A stretch of DNA of 64,000 nt, from NCBI GenBank assembly GCA_012520945.1, contig JAAYNH010000056.1, forward strand, positions 1-64,000, given 5' to 3'. The DNA is from Treponema sp. (GTDB lineage: Bacteria; Spirochaetota; Spirochaetia; Treponematales; Treponemataceae). The notes below the pieces were generated by a model. It did not search any database and was not told the DNA's origin. It saw nothing but the letters and a program-made list of their open reading frames with translations. Both the position numbers and the translations under genes were made by a program. Shown piece after piece: positions 35,891-45,486 of this stretch; the first letter of the stretch is position 1; each line of letters begins with the position of its first letter.

Positions 35891-36451
35891 TTAAATTTTC
35901 CACACTACATTAGCTAATTTTTTATACTTTTTACGTCTCTTCACAAAAAAATCATGAAAAATCTTTTTTACTTCTTCATTATCTTTGGGATTTTTCCTAG
36001 CAATATAGGGCGGAAGACTTCCTGTTTTTTGTGAATTTTTTAATATTCGTTCAATTACTGTTTTTTCATTCACATCTAAAAAAACAAAAACACTTTTATT
36101 GATTTTTTTCAATACTTCAATTGCTTTTTCATTTTCGCAAATTCCACCCCCGGTAGCCACAACAATTTTTTCGAACCTCTGCATAAATCCAATTGTTTTA
36201 ACAAATTCTTCACATGCATCAAATTCTGCTTGAAAAAAACCATCTTTTCCTTTTTTTTTATATAAATCGCGTACTGAAGACTGTGCCTTTTTTTCGATAA
36301 TTTCATCTATATCAAATGCATCAATCTTTAACTGTGAAGCAATTTTTTTTGCTATAGTTGACTTTCCTGAATGCTTTACTCCAATCAAAACGATAACCGA
36401 AGCATTTTTTATCTTTTTATTTGCTAAAAATTTACATATTTTTTCTTCCAT
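35891..36451 (-). CDS. aroK: Shikimate kinase
   Basis: A 186-residue P-loop kinase that phosphorylates shikimate at O3 in the chorismate pathway. Walker A GVKHSGKST (near residue 23), shikimate-binding region FDIDEIIEKKAQSSVRDLYKKKGKDGFFQAE, VATGGGICENE, and a LID segment GSLPPYIARKNP. Lys-rich and AT-biased. Single gene 24 bp downstream of dnaX start on the same strand. Confidence 0.85.
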   Translation of the reverse strand: MEEKICKFLANKKIKNASVIVLIGVKHSGKSTIAKKIASQLKIDAFDIDEIIEKKAQSSVRDLYKKKGKDGFFQAEFDACEEFVKTIGFMQRFEKIVVATGGGICENEKAIEVLKKINKSVFVFLDVNEKTVIERILKNSQKTGSLPPYIARKNPKDNEEVKKIFHDFFVKRRKKYKKLANVVWKI

Positions 36452-36512
36452 AACATAAAATATATCATATTTTTTGTTGCATAAATAGATAGTTTCATAT
36501 ATCTTTTAATTA

Positions 36513-37130
36513 ATGTTAATTTTACAAATTTTTTTATGTTTTCTACCTATCTTTCTCTCATTAATTTTATTCCCTTTTATAATTAAATCGTTTAATTTTA
36601 AAAATGCTTTTTTTTCTGTTTTTATCGGATTCCTTACCTTTATTCCAATAATAATTATTCACTATCTTCTATATAATATACATTTTTTTACAAAAAATTC
36701 TATTTTTAATCTTTTCCTTTTTTGTTTAATTTTCAATGGAATAACTGAAGAAACAATTAAAATGCTTTTTTTTTATATACATAATAAATTATTTCAAAAA
36801 TCCGTTTTTTTTGCTTGTTGCATAACTTCTTCCCTAACATTAGCAAGTTTTGAAACTTTTATTTATTTTTTAACCGGTAATACAAACATTATTTTGCGTC
36901 TTTTTACTGCTGTCATAATTCATACAATTTGTGCTCTTTTTTCTGCAATATATATAGAAGAAAAAAAATCGCAAATTAGTTTTAGTTTTTTTTGGGCTAT
37001 TATGTTACATACTTTATATAATTTTTTTGCATCATTACCTGATTTTTTCAATTTTTTTTCTATTATTGTAATAATTTTTGGAATAATTAAATTAATTGTT
37101 AAATTTCTGCCAAATAATGAAATATCTTAA
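36513..37130 (+). CDS. PrsW-like intramembrane metalloprotease
   Basis: A 205-residue protein with about seven hydrophobic helices. The key motifs of the PrsW/CPBP superfamily appear in order: GITEETIK (EExxK), ASFETFIYF (Glu), VIIHTICAL (His) and MLHTLYNF (HxxxN-like). Family members cleave substrates in the membrane, for example anti-sigma factors. No substrate gene is adjacent. Extremely Phe/Ile-rich. Alternative: a non-catalytic membrane protein of the same superfamily. Confidence 0.6.
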   Translation: MLILQIFLCFLPIFLSLILFPFIIKSFNFKNAFFSVFIGFLTFIPIIIIHYLLYNIHFFTKNSIFNLFLFCLIFNGITEETIKMLFFYIHNKLFQKSVFFACCITSSLTLASFETFIYFLTGNTNIILRLFTAVIIHTICALFSAIYIEEKKSQISFSFFWAIMLHTLYNFFASLPDFFNFFSIIVIIFGIIKLIVKFLPNNEIS

Positions 37131-37165
37131 AATTACATTAAAATTTTAGTTTTTTTAAATATTTC

Positions 37166-37193
37166 TTGTTTTTTTATCAAAATATGCTATACT
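37166..37193 (+). promoter_or_regulatory. Promoter of the barrel-protein gene
   Basis: TTGTTT, 16-nt spacer, TATACT with an extended -10 TG (ATGCTATACT). About 95 bp before the ATG at 37289, leaving a long leader. Confidence 0.5.
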
Positions 37194-37288
37194 TAAAGTT
37201 GGATGGTATTTTATCGAATTAAAAATATCTATTAATAAATATTTAAGAGCTCATTTGCAGTTCTTAATACTTTTTTAGGAGGCTACAT

Positions 37289-37972
37289 ATGAAGAAGATA
37301 GCACTAATTTTTGTTATTTTATCATTTTTCTCAGTTCTCGCTTTTGCTGAAGGAAAAGCAAACCATCAAGTTTTTGTTGGTTTTCAGTATCGTTGGGAAA
37401 ACTTTGAAACGGAAATGTTCAAAGATTATTTTGTAAAATTAAAAGACGGCGAAGCTAAAATAAAAGATGTTTTTGACACATCCGGAGCTATTACTGTTGG
37501 TTTGGCAACATTTAACCGAAGTGCTGTTGTTGGTTTATATAACAGTATTGCAGTTACTATTCCATACTACACAACTATTAATAATGTTATCGAATACACT
37601 GAACAAGAGATGATAAATATTAAAGATCATCTTGGTGAAGCGAAATTTTATGGTATGGGTGTTGACTGGATTATTGGGCCGGGCTTTAACTTCATGGACT
37701 TAGGTCTTGTTAAAATTCCTGTAGTTATCGGCGGACACGTTTATGGAGATATTGACTGGACATCAGGTGAATCACCTGCTTTTAAACTTGTAGGTGGTAT
37801 TGGTGGAAACATAGGTGTTGAAGTACATTTATTCGGATTAAATGTATTTGCACAATGTCAGTTTGCATACGATTTTTATGGTATGGTTTGGGCTCCAAAC
37901 AATACATTTAGCCATGGTAAGGCCGGCGTGTTTTCTCTCATGCCACAAATTGGAATCGGTCTTAAATTCTAA
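37289..37972 (+). CDS. Small outer-membrane beta-barrel-like protein
   Basis: 227 residues. Signal peptide MKKIALIFVILSFFSVLAFA with AFA cleavage, mature protein of alternating hydrophobic strands with Gly and aromatic residues (VGGIGGNIGVEVHLFGLNVFAQ) and a C-terminal phenylalanine (GIGLKF), as in barrel proteins assembled by BamA. Strong ribosome-binding site AGGAGG. No named family recognised. Monocistronic with promoter and terminator. Confidence 0.65.
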   Translation: MKKIALIFVILSFFSVLAFAEGKANHQVFVGFQYRWENFETEMFKDYFVKLKDGEAKIKDVFDTSGAITVGLATFNRSAVVGLYNSIAVTIPYYTTINNVIEYTEQEMINIKDHLGEAKFYGMGVDWIIGPGFNFMDLGLVKIPVVIGGHVYGDIDWTSGESPAFKLVGGIGGNIGVEVHLFGLNVFAQCQFAYDFYGMVWAPNNTFSHGKAGVFSLMPQIGIGLKF

Positions 37973-37990
37973 TCCTTTTTTTGAACAAAC

Positions 37991-38036
37991 GGGGTGCTTT
38001 GATTGTCATACATAAATCAATAGCACCCTTTTTTTA
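37991..38036. terminator. Terminator after the barrel-protein gene
   Basis: GGGTGCT-TTGATT pairs with AATCAA-T-AGCACCC and is followed by seven T. It lies between convergent genes and could also serve the pyrKD gene on the minus strand. Confidence 0.8.
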
Positions 38037-38043
38037 TTACCCA

Positions 38044-39867
38044 TTATATTATTCCACGAAAATCTTCTAAAGATTTATATCCTTTTCTCTTCATAAAATC
38101 AGTTATGCCTTCAATTATTTGAATCATACAATGTGGATTTGCAAAAGTAGATGTCCCTACTTGAATTGCACTTGCTCCCACCATTATAAACTCAACAGCA
38201 TCTTGCCATGAAGAAATTCCGCCCAAACCAATGACTGGAATACGTTCTTTTTCATTTAAATTTTTCATATATTGACAAACATCATAAACCATACGTAAAG
38301 CCATAGGTTTTATGGCAGGTCCTGCCAAACCTGCTTTTATATTATCAAAAATCAAACTTCCTTTTTCCACATCAATTGCCATAGCTTGGAATGTATTTAC
38401 TAAACTCAATGCATCGGCACCGGCTTTACGTACACTATCCGCCACAGCAATCAAGTCAGGTGCATTTGGTGAAAGTTTTACAATTAATGGTTTTGTAGTT
38501 ACATTGCGAACAGCTTCCGTTACTTCAAATGCCGCTTCCGGTTGTAAGCCAAATGCCATTCCGCCCGCCTTCACATTAGGACATGAAATATTTAGCTCAA
38601 TCATCGGTACTGAAGTTTTTTCTAAAAGCTCGGCACCTTTCACATATGTTTCAATGCTTGAACCGGACAAATTTACAATTGTAACAGGTTTTAGTTCTAA
38701 CATGCGTCTTTGTTGATTTTGGATAAATGATTCAATTCCCGGATTTTCCAACCCAATCGAATTTATGACACCGCTTGCTGTTTCTTGCAATCGTATACCT
38801 GTGTTTCCTTCACGCTTTTCCAATGTCAAGCCTTTTGAACAAATTCCACCTAGAGCATTTATATCAAACACAGTTTCATATTCATGACCATAACCAAAGG
38901 TGCCGGAAGCGGCAATCACCGGATTTTCAAATTTTACTCCGGCAATCGTTACGGATAAACTAGGCTCTACATTATTTACAGGCAATGTTTTTTGTACTAC
39001 ATTTATTGACGACTTAGGCAATATTTTCTTTTCTGCAAAAATTATCTTTTCGCCGGAAAAAACAGGACCGTCCACACAGCAACGTTTATTTCCTTCCGTA
39101 GTTGCAATTGTACAACCAAGACAGGCACCCATACCACAAGCCATACGTGCTTCCATGCTTAAAAAACATTTTATTCCTGTTTTACTACATAATTTTTGCA
39201 CATATTTTAGCATCGGCTCCGGACCACAAGCATAAACACAAGAGTAACCATTTTCAATAATTGTTTTTTCGTTAAATACAATTGGAAGCATCCCTTTAAT
39301 GCCAACACTTCCGTCGTCGGTTGAAATTATGAGTTTATTCGCATTAATTTTTTCCAAGCCATAGCTACCGGTTTTAAAACATGCATAAAAATCATATGAA
39401 AACGACGGTAATGTTATGGCAAAACCGGCAACAGGTGCCACTCCAATTCCACCACCAATAATTGCAACTTTTTCGTTACTCAACGGTTTATCAAAACAAT
39501 TCCCTTGAGGTCCTAAAACTTCTATTTGTGCACCTTTTTCGACAGAACATAGTTCTGCAGTACCATTACCCTTTTTTAAAATAAGAAAATCTACTGTATG
39601 TTCATTTTCATCAAAGTCATAAACACTAATTGCTCGGCTTAAAAGAACTTTGCTCGGTTTATTTCTGAGCATATAAAACTGACCGCTTTTTGGTAGAGAT
39701 ACGTTTTTATCCATTTTTAAAACTAAATGATAAACCCCACCCGAAGATTGATTTTCTATAATATGTTTAACAGAATCAGGAACGATGCATTTACAACTTA
39801 CAACTTTCCCACTACCAAAAACTACATGATTCTTAGCACAATTATTTTGCTCATCATTACAACTCAC
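38044..39867 (-). CDS. pyrKD: Fused PyrK-PyrD dihydroorotate dehydrogenase (type 1B)
   Basis: A 607-residue protein joining two normally separate subunits. Residues about 1-290 are PyrK: FAD/NAD ferredoxin-reductase fold with GGGIGVAP and a 2Fe-2S site CGMGACLGC...CC. Residues about 305-607 are PyrD: FGYGHEYETVFDINALGGICSKGLT, NISCPNVKAGG with the catalytic Cys of type 1B enzymes, VKLSPNAPD and GLGGISSW. Together they oxidise dihydroorotate to orotate with NAD. GTG start at 39867 behind GGAGG, overlapping pyrF by 11 bp. Confidence 0.93.
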   Translation of the reverse strand: MSCNDEQNNCAKNHVVFGSGKVVSCKCIVPDSVKHIIENQSSGGVYHLVLKMDKNVSLPKSGQFYMLRNKPSKVLLSRAISVYDFDENEHTVDFLILKKGNGTAELCSVEKGAQIEVLGPQGNCFDKPLSNEKVAIIGGGIGVAPVAGFAITLPSFSYDFYACFKTGSYGLEKINANKLIISTDDGSVGIKGMLPIVFNEKTIIENGYSCVYACGPEPMLKYVQKLCSKTGIKCFLSMEARMACGMGACLGCTIATTEGNKRCCVDGPVFSGEKIIFAEKKILPKSSINVVQKTLPVNNVEPSLSVTIAGVKFENPVIAASGTFGYGHEYETVFDINALGGICSKGLTLEKREGNTGIRLQETASGVINSIGLENPGIESFIQNQQRRMLELKPVTIVNLSGSSIETYVKGAELLEKTSVPMIELNISCPNVKAGGMAFGLQPEAAFEVTEAVRNVTTKPLIVKLSPNAPDLIAVADSVRKAGADALSLVNTFQAMAIDVEKGSLIFDNIKAGLAGPAIKPMALRMVYDVCQYMKNLNEKERIPVIGLGGISSWQDAVEFIMVGASAIQVGTSTFANPHCMIQIIEGITDFMKRKGYKSLEDFRGII

Positions 39868-40786
39868 AAACCGCCTCCAATAAATCTTCTTTTGCTTTTT
39901 TTGCAGCTTTTTGTGCAGAAGTGATAATATCGTCCATAGTTAAAGTTTTACCGTCGCGTTTATCTTTTAAATCTGCATCTTTTTTCCATGCACATAAAAT
40001 TCCCCGCGAAGAATTTACAGTACCTCCTGCTTTATCTAGCAAAGTTGCTGCAATTCGGGCTGAACCACCTTGAGCACCATATCCTGGAATTAAAAAGAAA
40101 ATATTTGGATATTTATCACGCAACAGTCTAGCATCGCTTTCTTCGGTACAACCGACAACTGCACCTATAGGCGAACAAGAACCTTCCCAATCTCCACTAA
40201 CACCATATGACTTTGCCAAAACATCAGCCAAAGATAAAAGATGCTGACCTACATGATCAAGAACGACACCGCCTTTTGCTAACTCTTGTTTTTCAATATC
40301 AATCATTCCCGGATTTGAAGTACGTAGCAAAACAAACATTCCTTTGGCACCGTTTTCTTTTTTACAATATTCTGTAAAAGGCTCCAATGTATCAAAACCC
40401 ATATATGGATTTACTGTAATAATGTCTGCCTCAAAATCTCCGCTAAAATGTGCACGTGCATATGCCTTTGCTGTATCTGCAATGTCTCCACGTTTTATAT
40501 CGGAAATAAACGGTATATTTTTTTTACGTAAAATTTTTAGCGTTTCTGTAAAAACTTTCATCCCTGCCAAACCCATTGCTTCATAATATGCAATTTGTAC
40601 CTTAAAACATCCCGCAAAAGGAGAACATACTTCTATCAATTCTTTATTATAGGCTAAAACAGCCTCTGTCTCACTTGAATAATTTTTTAAGATTTCAGGC
40701 GGAATATAACTTGAATCAGTATCCAAGCCCACACATAATGGTCCGTTTTTTTTACATGCATCTTGCAAGCGTTTCATTTCATGCAT
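39857..40786 (-). CDS. pyrF: Orotidine 5'-phosphate decarboxylase
   Basis: 309 residues of the long (group 2) OMP decarboxylase family. GLDTDSSYIPP at the N-terminus, catalytic FISDIKRGDIADTAKAYA (near residue 95) and the C-terminal PGYGAQGG phosphate-binding loop. Makes UMP, the step after orotate phosphoribosylation. Overlaps pyrKD, so the pair forms a small pyrimidine operon; pyrE is not in the window. Confidence 0.95.
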   Translation of the reverse strand: MHEMKRLQDACKKNGPLCVGLDTDSSYIPPEILKNYSSETEAVLAYNKELIEVCSPFAGCFKVQIAYYEAMGLAGMKVFTETLKILRKKNIPFISDIKRGDIADTAKAYARAHFSGDFEADIITVNPYMGFDTLEPFTEYCKKENGAKGMFVLLRTSNPGMIDIEKQELAKGGVVLDHVGQHLLSLADVLAKSYGVSGDWEGSCSPIGAVVGCTEESDARLLRDKYPNIFFLIPGYGAQGGSARIAATLLDKAGGTVNSSRGILCAWKKDADLKDKRDGKTLTMDDIITSAQKAAKKAKEDLLEAVCEL

Positions 40787-40806
40787 ATTTATTCCTTTTT
40801 TTCATT

Positions 40807-43101
40807 TTATTTTGCATCAATTGATAAATTTTCTACTCTAAGTCCCAAACGTTTTGCAACAAACTCTGCATACGACCCTGTTTTACATTTTATAACTGTG
40901 TTTTTAGGAATATATGCTCCAAGTGATGTTAAACTTTCCGGTAAAATAATTTCTTTCAAAGATTCACATTTATAAAAAGCAGCTTCCCCTATTGATGTAA
41001 CACCTTCAGATATTTCTACATATTCCAAGCTTGTACATTCTGCAAATGCCCACGCATCGATTTTTAAAACATTTCCCGGAACAAAAAGTTTTTTCAAATC
41101 TCCACAATTTCTAAAAGATTCCACTCCTATTTCTTGTAATGATTCATTTATATTTATTGATGAAAATCCACCGGCATTTTTATATTTTCCATTACTGACT
41201 ATTTTACAATCTTTTGCAATATTCAATGTCTCATTTAAAATTTCATCTTTTGGTAAAGCATTAAAATAATTAACATTATATTTAATTGGATAATCTTTAC
41301 CGTCTTTTTTTATTCCTGAAATTATAATTTCAACCACATCACCAGCCATATAATCGGTAATTTTTGCAGGCTTCCATGCAATATATTTTTTGTGAACATT
41401 ATTTCCACCTTCTGCTTTTCGAAAATATCCGTCCGTTGTTGAATCACTGAAATTCCAAACATTTCCGTCTGCTATTCGTGTCATGGTCACTTTTACATTT
41501 TCACTAAAATCAAATCTTTCAGTAAAAAAAATAGAATAAGGATCGTCTTTTGTAGATAATTCTAAAGGCATATTTTGCGGTGGCCAAATAATCACAGAAA
41601 CATCACTTAAATAATTTTCATTTGACGCATCCATTACATATTGTGCATAAACTTTATCAGCTATGCCAAATCCGGTTTTTGACATGGCAGGATTTAATAT
41701 CCAACGGCGGTGCGTCATACTATCTATTTTTGTATTATTGCTAACAGCATCACGAGTAAGCCGCAAAATAGCTAAAGGTAATGACTCCTGTCCTTTTGCC
41801 AAATTACTTTCTAAAGCACCTTTTTGTGCCTCTGCAAAAGTTTGTTCACTCATTCCGGAAATAATTTGAGGCCTATGAGTCAATGTACCGTTTGCAGCAT
41901 TTACACTAGCGGCAAGTTGTGCTAATTTTCCATATTCATTTGAAAGCTCAACTTCATTTAATCCTGCAATATATCGAATTGTATTTAATGACTTCAATCC
42001 ATTATTTTTTGCATCACAAGATAAAGAACCTGAAACAAAACCATCAAGCAAAACAGGCTCTACTTCAAATAAATTACCTTGTAACTCTTTTTCAAACCAA
42101 AATCTATTATCTTTCATATATAAAGAAATTTCTTCTTGAGTAGGAAAGATTATATTTATTCCAGTAACATCAGAATTTAACACTTTATAACCGTTACGTT
42201 TTGCCCACATTTCACCGTACGAACCTGTTTTTGAAGAAATTACACAAGAACGCGGGAATGCATTTGTACCAATATATGAAACAGATTCGGGTATTTCAAC
42301 AATTTTTAATGATGCAGATGCAAAAGCTTCTTTACCTATTTTTTTTAATTCATTGCTGAAAATAATTCTTTCCAATTTAGCAAACGATTTATACTCACCA
42401 TCAGCAATTTCATTTTTTTCTGCCAAATCTAAAACTTTTGCATTTGCAACATAATCTGCACTAAAACGTATTATTTCAAAAGGTATATTTTTTTCTTTTG
42501 CAAAACGTTGTGCATATGACCCTGAAACACCACGAATTAATGTTTGTGTAGGAAAATATCTACCAATAGCAATTATGCTTTCCGGCAACTCAATTGATTT
42601 CATTTTTGAACAGCCATAAAAAGCACACTCTACAATCATCGAAACGCCTTCACCTAAAACAACTTTTGCTAAAGATTCACATTTTCCGAATGCCCATTTA
42701 CCAATTACACTTACACTTCCAGGTACATAAATTTCAGATAAAGCATTACAACCATAAAATGAATATTCATTAATTGCTGTAGTACCATTGCTTAACTTTA
42801 CAGATTTTAGATTTTCACATCTAGCAAACGCCCATGAATCAATAACACTAACAGAAGAAGGAATTTCCACCGAAACTAAATTTGCACATTCTCTAAAAGC
42901 CTCATATCCAATCCTTTTAACTGATGCTGGAATAATTACGGATGTAATTTCATTATTTCTACGATATTTTGCATATGCAATATCTACAGTGCCTTCTTCA
43001 ATAAAAAGAACACCGTTTTCAATTCTATCTTGTGCAAAAACTACGCCTGTAGCAACTAATAATATTATTATACATACAAAAATTCGCAACAAATCTTTCA
43101 T
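40807..43101 (-). CDS. BspA-type LRR surface protein with central CAP domain
   Basis: 764 residues from the ATG at 43101 (GGAGGAAGT upstream). Signal peptide MKDLLRIFVCIIILLVATGVVFA. LRR_5/BspA repeats occupy residues about 20-320 (IPASVKRIGYEAFRECANL, IPSSVSVIDSWAFARCENL and so on) and again about 640-764. Between them lies a CAP/SCP-like domain (about 360-510, HRRWILNPAMSKTGFG). BspA repeats mediate adhesion to host or fellow bacteria in oral and gut treponemes. No lipobox or LPXTG, so its anchoring is unclear. Confidence 0.82.
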   Translation of the reverse strand: MKDLLRIFVCIIILLVATGVVFAQDRIENGVLFIEEGTVDIAYAKYRRNNEITSVIIPASVKRIGYEAFRECANLVSVEIPSSVSVIDSWAFARCENLKSVKLSNGTTAINEYSFYGCNALSEIYVPGSVSVIGKWAFGKCESLAKVVLGEGVSMIVECAFYGCSKMKSIELPESIIAIGRYFPTQTLIRGVSGSYAQRFAKEKNIPFEIIRFSADYVANAKVLDLAEKNEIADGEYKSFAKLERIIFSNELKKIGKEAFASASLKIVEIPESVSYIGTNAFPRSCVISSKTGSYGEMWAKRNGYKVLNSDVTGINIIFPTQEEISLYMKDNRFWFEKELQGNLFEVEPVLLDGFVSGSLSCDAKNNGLKSLNTIRYIAGLNEVELSNEYGKLAQLAASVNAANGTLTHRPQIISGMSEQTFAEAQKGALESNLAKGQESLPLAILRLTRDAVSNNTKIDSMTHRRWILNPAMSKTGFGIADKVYAQYVMDASNENYLSDVSVIIWPPQNMPLELSTKDDPYSIFFTERFDFSENVKVTMTRIADGNVWNFSDSTTDGYFRKAEGGNNVHKKYIAWKPAKITDYMAGDVVEIIISGIKKDGKDYPIKYNVNYFNALPKDEILNETLNIAKDCKIVSNGKYKNAGGFSSININESLQEIGVESFRNCGDLKKLFVPGNVLKIDAWAFAECTSLEYVEISEGVTSIGEAAFYKCESLKEIILPESLTSLGAYIPKNTVIKCKTGSYAEFVAKRLGLRVENLSIDAK

Positions 43102-43189
43102 ACTTCCTCCAGTTATGTGCAATACCTTAAAATAATTCTACCATAAAATTAAAGAAAATGAAACAAAAAATCATTCATGACTTTTATAC

Positions 43190-43966
43190 TTATTCGCCCA
43201 AAATTTCAATTTTATGACGATTACCAAGTATTTTAATATTTTCTTTCAACGATATATTTTCATTATAATTCTCACGTAAATCAATTGCAAAACGATTCAT
43301 AGAAAAATGTTGAAAAATATATACTTTTTCATATGCATTTTTAAATTTTTTGTAGCTTTCCCTCAGTTTATCGCGATAAATTTCAAAAATACCGTTATTT
43401 TTCAGTTCACTATAACCGACAAGCCATAATTCTGTATTATTTTCAGCAAAAACACTATGTAACTTAGCTGTTTTTTCTGCCATAAATTTTTGACTTTCCA
43501 CCAACATATTTTTTAATGCTATGAATAGATTTTCATCTTGCTTTTTTACTACCTGGAGCATTTTTGTCAATTGTTTTGTTTTTGCACTATGAATTGGAGT
43601 TTTATTCAGTATTATTGTATTTTTCCTAAAATCAATATCTAATTCAACATTTTTTTTAAAATAACCATATGCAATTTTTCCTGCCAATCCTACAAGATAT
43701 TTTTGATTTTTGCTTAATTGTTCTTCTTTTCCAGGATTATCCCCAATAATAATCAATTTTATATCACAATCTTTAGTAACTTTATTTAACTCAGTATTAT
43801 AAACTACAATATTTTCAATCGGATAATCCGACACATTATCGTTTTTTGCAACAATTTTTTGTACTTGAGACAAACCCATTTTATCGGCTTCTTTTTTCCA
43901 CTGTTCAACTTGAAAGCAAAATTCATCACGAAAAAGACAAAAAGCATTCCATTCTTTCAATGTCAT
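43190..43966 (-). CDS. Uracil-DNA-glycosylase-superfamily-like protein
   Basis: 258 residues. IIIGDNPGKEEQ (near residue 75) resembles the motif-1 GDxPGxxE of the UDG superfamily, and LNKTPIHSAKT (near 123) and IFQHFSMNRF (near 220) occupy the places of later active-site blocks. Divergent in catalytic residues, so the activity is uncertain; it may recognise modified bases or be a nucleic-acid-processing relative. Single gene. Confidence 0.5.
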   Translation of the reverse strand: MTLKEWNAFCLFRDEFCFQVEQWKKEADKMGLSQVQKIVAKNDNVSDYPIENIVVYNTELNKVTKDCDIKLIIIGDNPGKEEQLSKNQKYLVGLAGKIAYGYFKKNVELDIDFRKNTIILNKTPIHSAKTKQLTKMLQVVKKQDENLFIALKNMLVESQKFMAEKTAKLHSVFAENNTELWLVGYSELKNNGIFEIYRDKLRESYKKFKNAYEKVYIFQHFSMNRFAIDLRENYNENISLKENIKILGNRHKIEILGE

Positions 43967-44024
43967 ATTTTTAATATTAATATATATATATTAAAATTTC
44001 CACTCTAATTATTTATAAACAAAA

Positions 44025-44062
44025 AAAGCCCAATACCTTCACTTTGAAAGCATTGAGCTTTT
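44025..44062 (-). terminator. Terminator of trpB
   Basis: On the minus strand AGCTCAATGCTTTC pairs with GAAGGTATTGGGCT (with mismatches and G-U pairs), followed by a T run. Confidence 0.7.
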
Positions 44063-44081
44063 ATTTATTTATAAAAATAGA

Positions 44082-45290
44082 TTATTTGATATATTTTTCC
44101 CCAATACCATAATTATCAACCACAAAGTCAATATCCTTATCACCACGTCCGGAAAGATTAACTAAAATAGACTTTTTCTTGTTTTCCTGTGCATATTTCA
44201 TCGCAAAAGAAACGGCATGACTACTTTCCAATGCAGGAATTATTCCTTCAAACCGTGAAAGTTTATAAAATGCTTCCAAACATTCTTTATCATTAACGCA
44301 TGTATATTTTACACGACCTGTATCTTTTAGCATACAGTGTTCGGGACCACTTCCCGGATAATCTAAACCTGAGGCAATTGAGTAAACCGGTTGCGGTTCG
44401 CCTTTTTCATCTTGTAAAAGATATGTTTTAAATCCATGAAGAACACCCGGTGTTCCATAAGACAATGAACATGCATGATCTCCTATTTGCAAAGAACGGC
44501 CGGCAGGTTCAACTCCGTAAAGCTCAACATCTTCATCACGAATAAAACCACTGAATATACCCATTGCATTTGAACCGCCTCCAACACAAGCAGTTACTGC
44601 ATCCGGTAACTCACCTGTCATTTCCAAAAATTGTTCGCGGCTCTCCACACCAACCACGTGTTGAAAATCGCGAACCATCATTGGAAACGGATGTGGTCCC
44701 ACTACAGAACCGATGCAATAAATTGAATTAACAGGATCTTTCAGATATGCCTCAAACGCACTGTCAACTGCTTCTTTTAATGTTTTTAATCCGTGTTTTA
44801 CAGGAATAACTGTTGCTCCAAGTAATTTCATTCTAATATAATTCGGATGTGCTTTTGCAATATCTACTTCACCCATATGGATTTCACACTCTAAACCAAA
44901 ATACGCCGCCGCTGTAGCTAATGCAACTCCGTGTTGGCCGGCACCTGTTTCAGCAATAACTTTCTTTTTACCCATATATTTTGCTAAAAGTGCTTCACCC
45001 ATACAGTGATTTAATTTATGTGCACCTGTATGATTCAAATCCTCTCTTTTAAGATAAATTCTTCCACCATAAACTTCCGACAATCTTTTGCAAAAATATA
45101 CAGGTGTCGGTCGACCTTGAAAATGCTTTCTTATGCTACGTAACTCTGAAATAAACTCATGACTTTTACTAATAGAAAAATATGCATCATTTATTTTATA
45201 CATTTCTGCTTCCAATTCCGGTGAAACAAAAATTCCTCCATATTCACCAAAATAGCCTTTATCATTTGGAAATTTTTTAAAATAATCCAT
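44082..45290 (-). CDS. trpB: Tryptophan synthase beta chain
   Basis: 402 residues from the ATG at 45290, chosen because GGAGG lies upstream and [19 protein letters not shown] is the family N-terminus. PLP-binding Lys in HTGAHKLN (near 85), AGQHGVATA-type loop [11 protein letters not shown], phosphate-binding GGGSNAMG (near 230). Condenses indole with serine to tryptophan. No trpA or other trp gene is adjacent; the gene has its own promoter, palindrome and terminator. This is a TrpB1-type sequence. Confidence 0.95.
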   Translation of the reverse strand: MDYFKKFPNDKGYFGEYGGIFVSPELEAEMYKINDAYFSISKSHEFISELRSIRKHFQGRPTPVYFCKRLSEVYGGRIYLKREDLNHTGAHKLNHCMGEALLAKYMGKKKVIAETGAGQHGVALATAAAYFGLECEIHMGEVDIAKAHPNYIRMKLLGATVIPVKHGLKTLKEAVDSAFEAYLKDPVNSIYCIGSVVGPHPFPMMVRDFQHVVGVESREQFLEMTGELPDAVTACVGGGSNAMGIFSGFIRDEDVELYGVEPAGRSLQIGDHACSLSYGTPGVLHGFKTYLLQDEKGEPQPVYSIASGLDYPGSGPEHCMLKDTGRVKYTCVNDKECLEAFYKLSRFEGIIPALESSHAVSFAMKYAQENKKKSILVNLSGRGDKDIDFVVDNYGIGEKYIK

Positions 45291-45340
45291 TTGTGTTTCC
45301 TCCAAAACATATTTTATTTTATCAATAGTTATCTTTTTTT

Positions 45341-45360
45341 TGTTACTATTTACAGTAACA
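45341..45360. promoter_or_regulatory. Operator-like palindrome at the trpB start site
   Basis: TGTTACT (45341-45347) and AGTAACA (45354-45360) form a 7-bp inverted repeat with 6-bp spacer, immediately downstream of and touching the -10 box. Placement suits a repressor; TrpR-type sites share an ACT...AGT arrangement, but the match is loose. Confidence 0.55.
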
Positions 45361-45388
45361 ATATATATTTTCTTTTACTTTCTGTCAA
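45360..45388 (-). promoter_or_regulatory. Sigma-70 promoter of trpB
   Basis: On the minus strand TTGACA (45388-45383), 17-nt spacer, TATATT (45365-45360). About 70 bp before the trpB ATG. Confidence 0.75.
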
Positions 45389-45420
45389 TAGTATTTTATT
45401 ACTAACATAGATATTTTTAT

Positions 45421-45460
45421 AAAAAAAAGCAGACTTATCTTTCCTCCTAGATAAATCTGC
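45421..45460 (-). terminator. Terminator of hisG-hisB
   Basis: On the minus strand GCAGATTTATCT pairs with AGATAAGTCTGC (45460-45449 and 45440-45429), followed by eight T. Separates the his genes from trpB. Confidence 0.85.
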
Positions 45461-45486
45461 CTTAATATAAACAACAACTAAAACTT

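Noticed and set aside
45291-45486. T-box or Trp attenuator before trpB
   Set aside because: No T-box core, no Trp-rich leader peptide, and the only hairpin there is the hisB terminator upstream of the trpB promoter.
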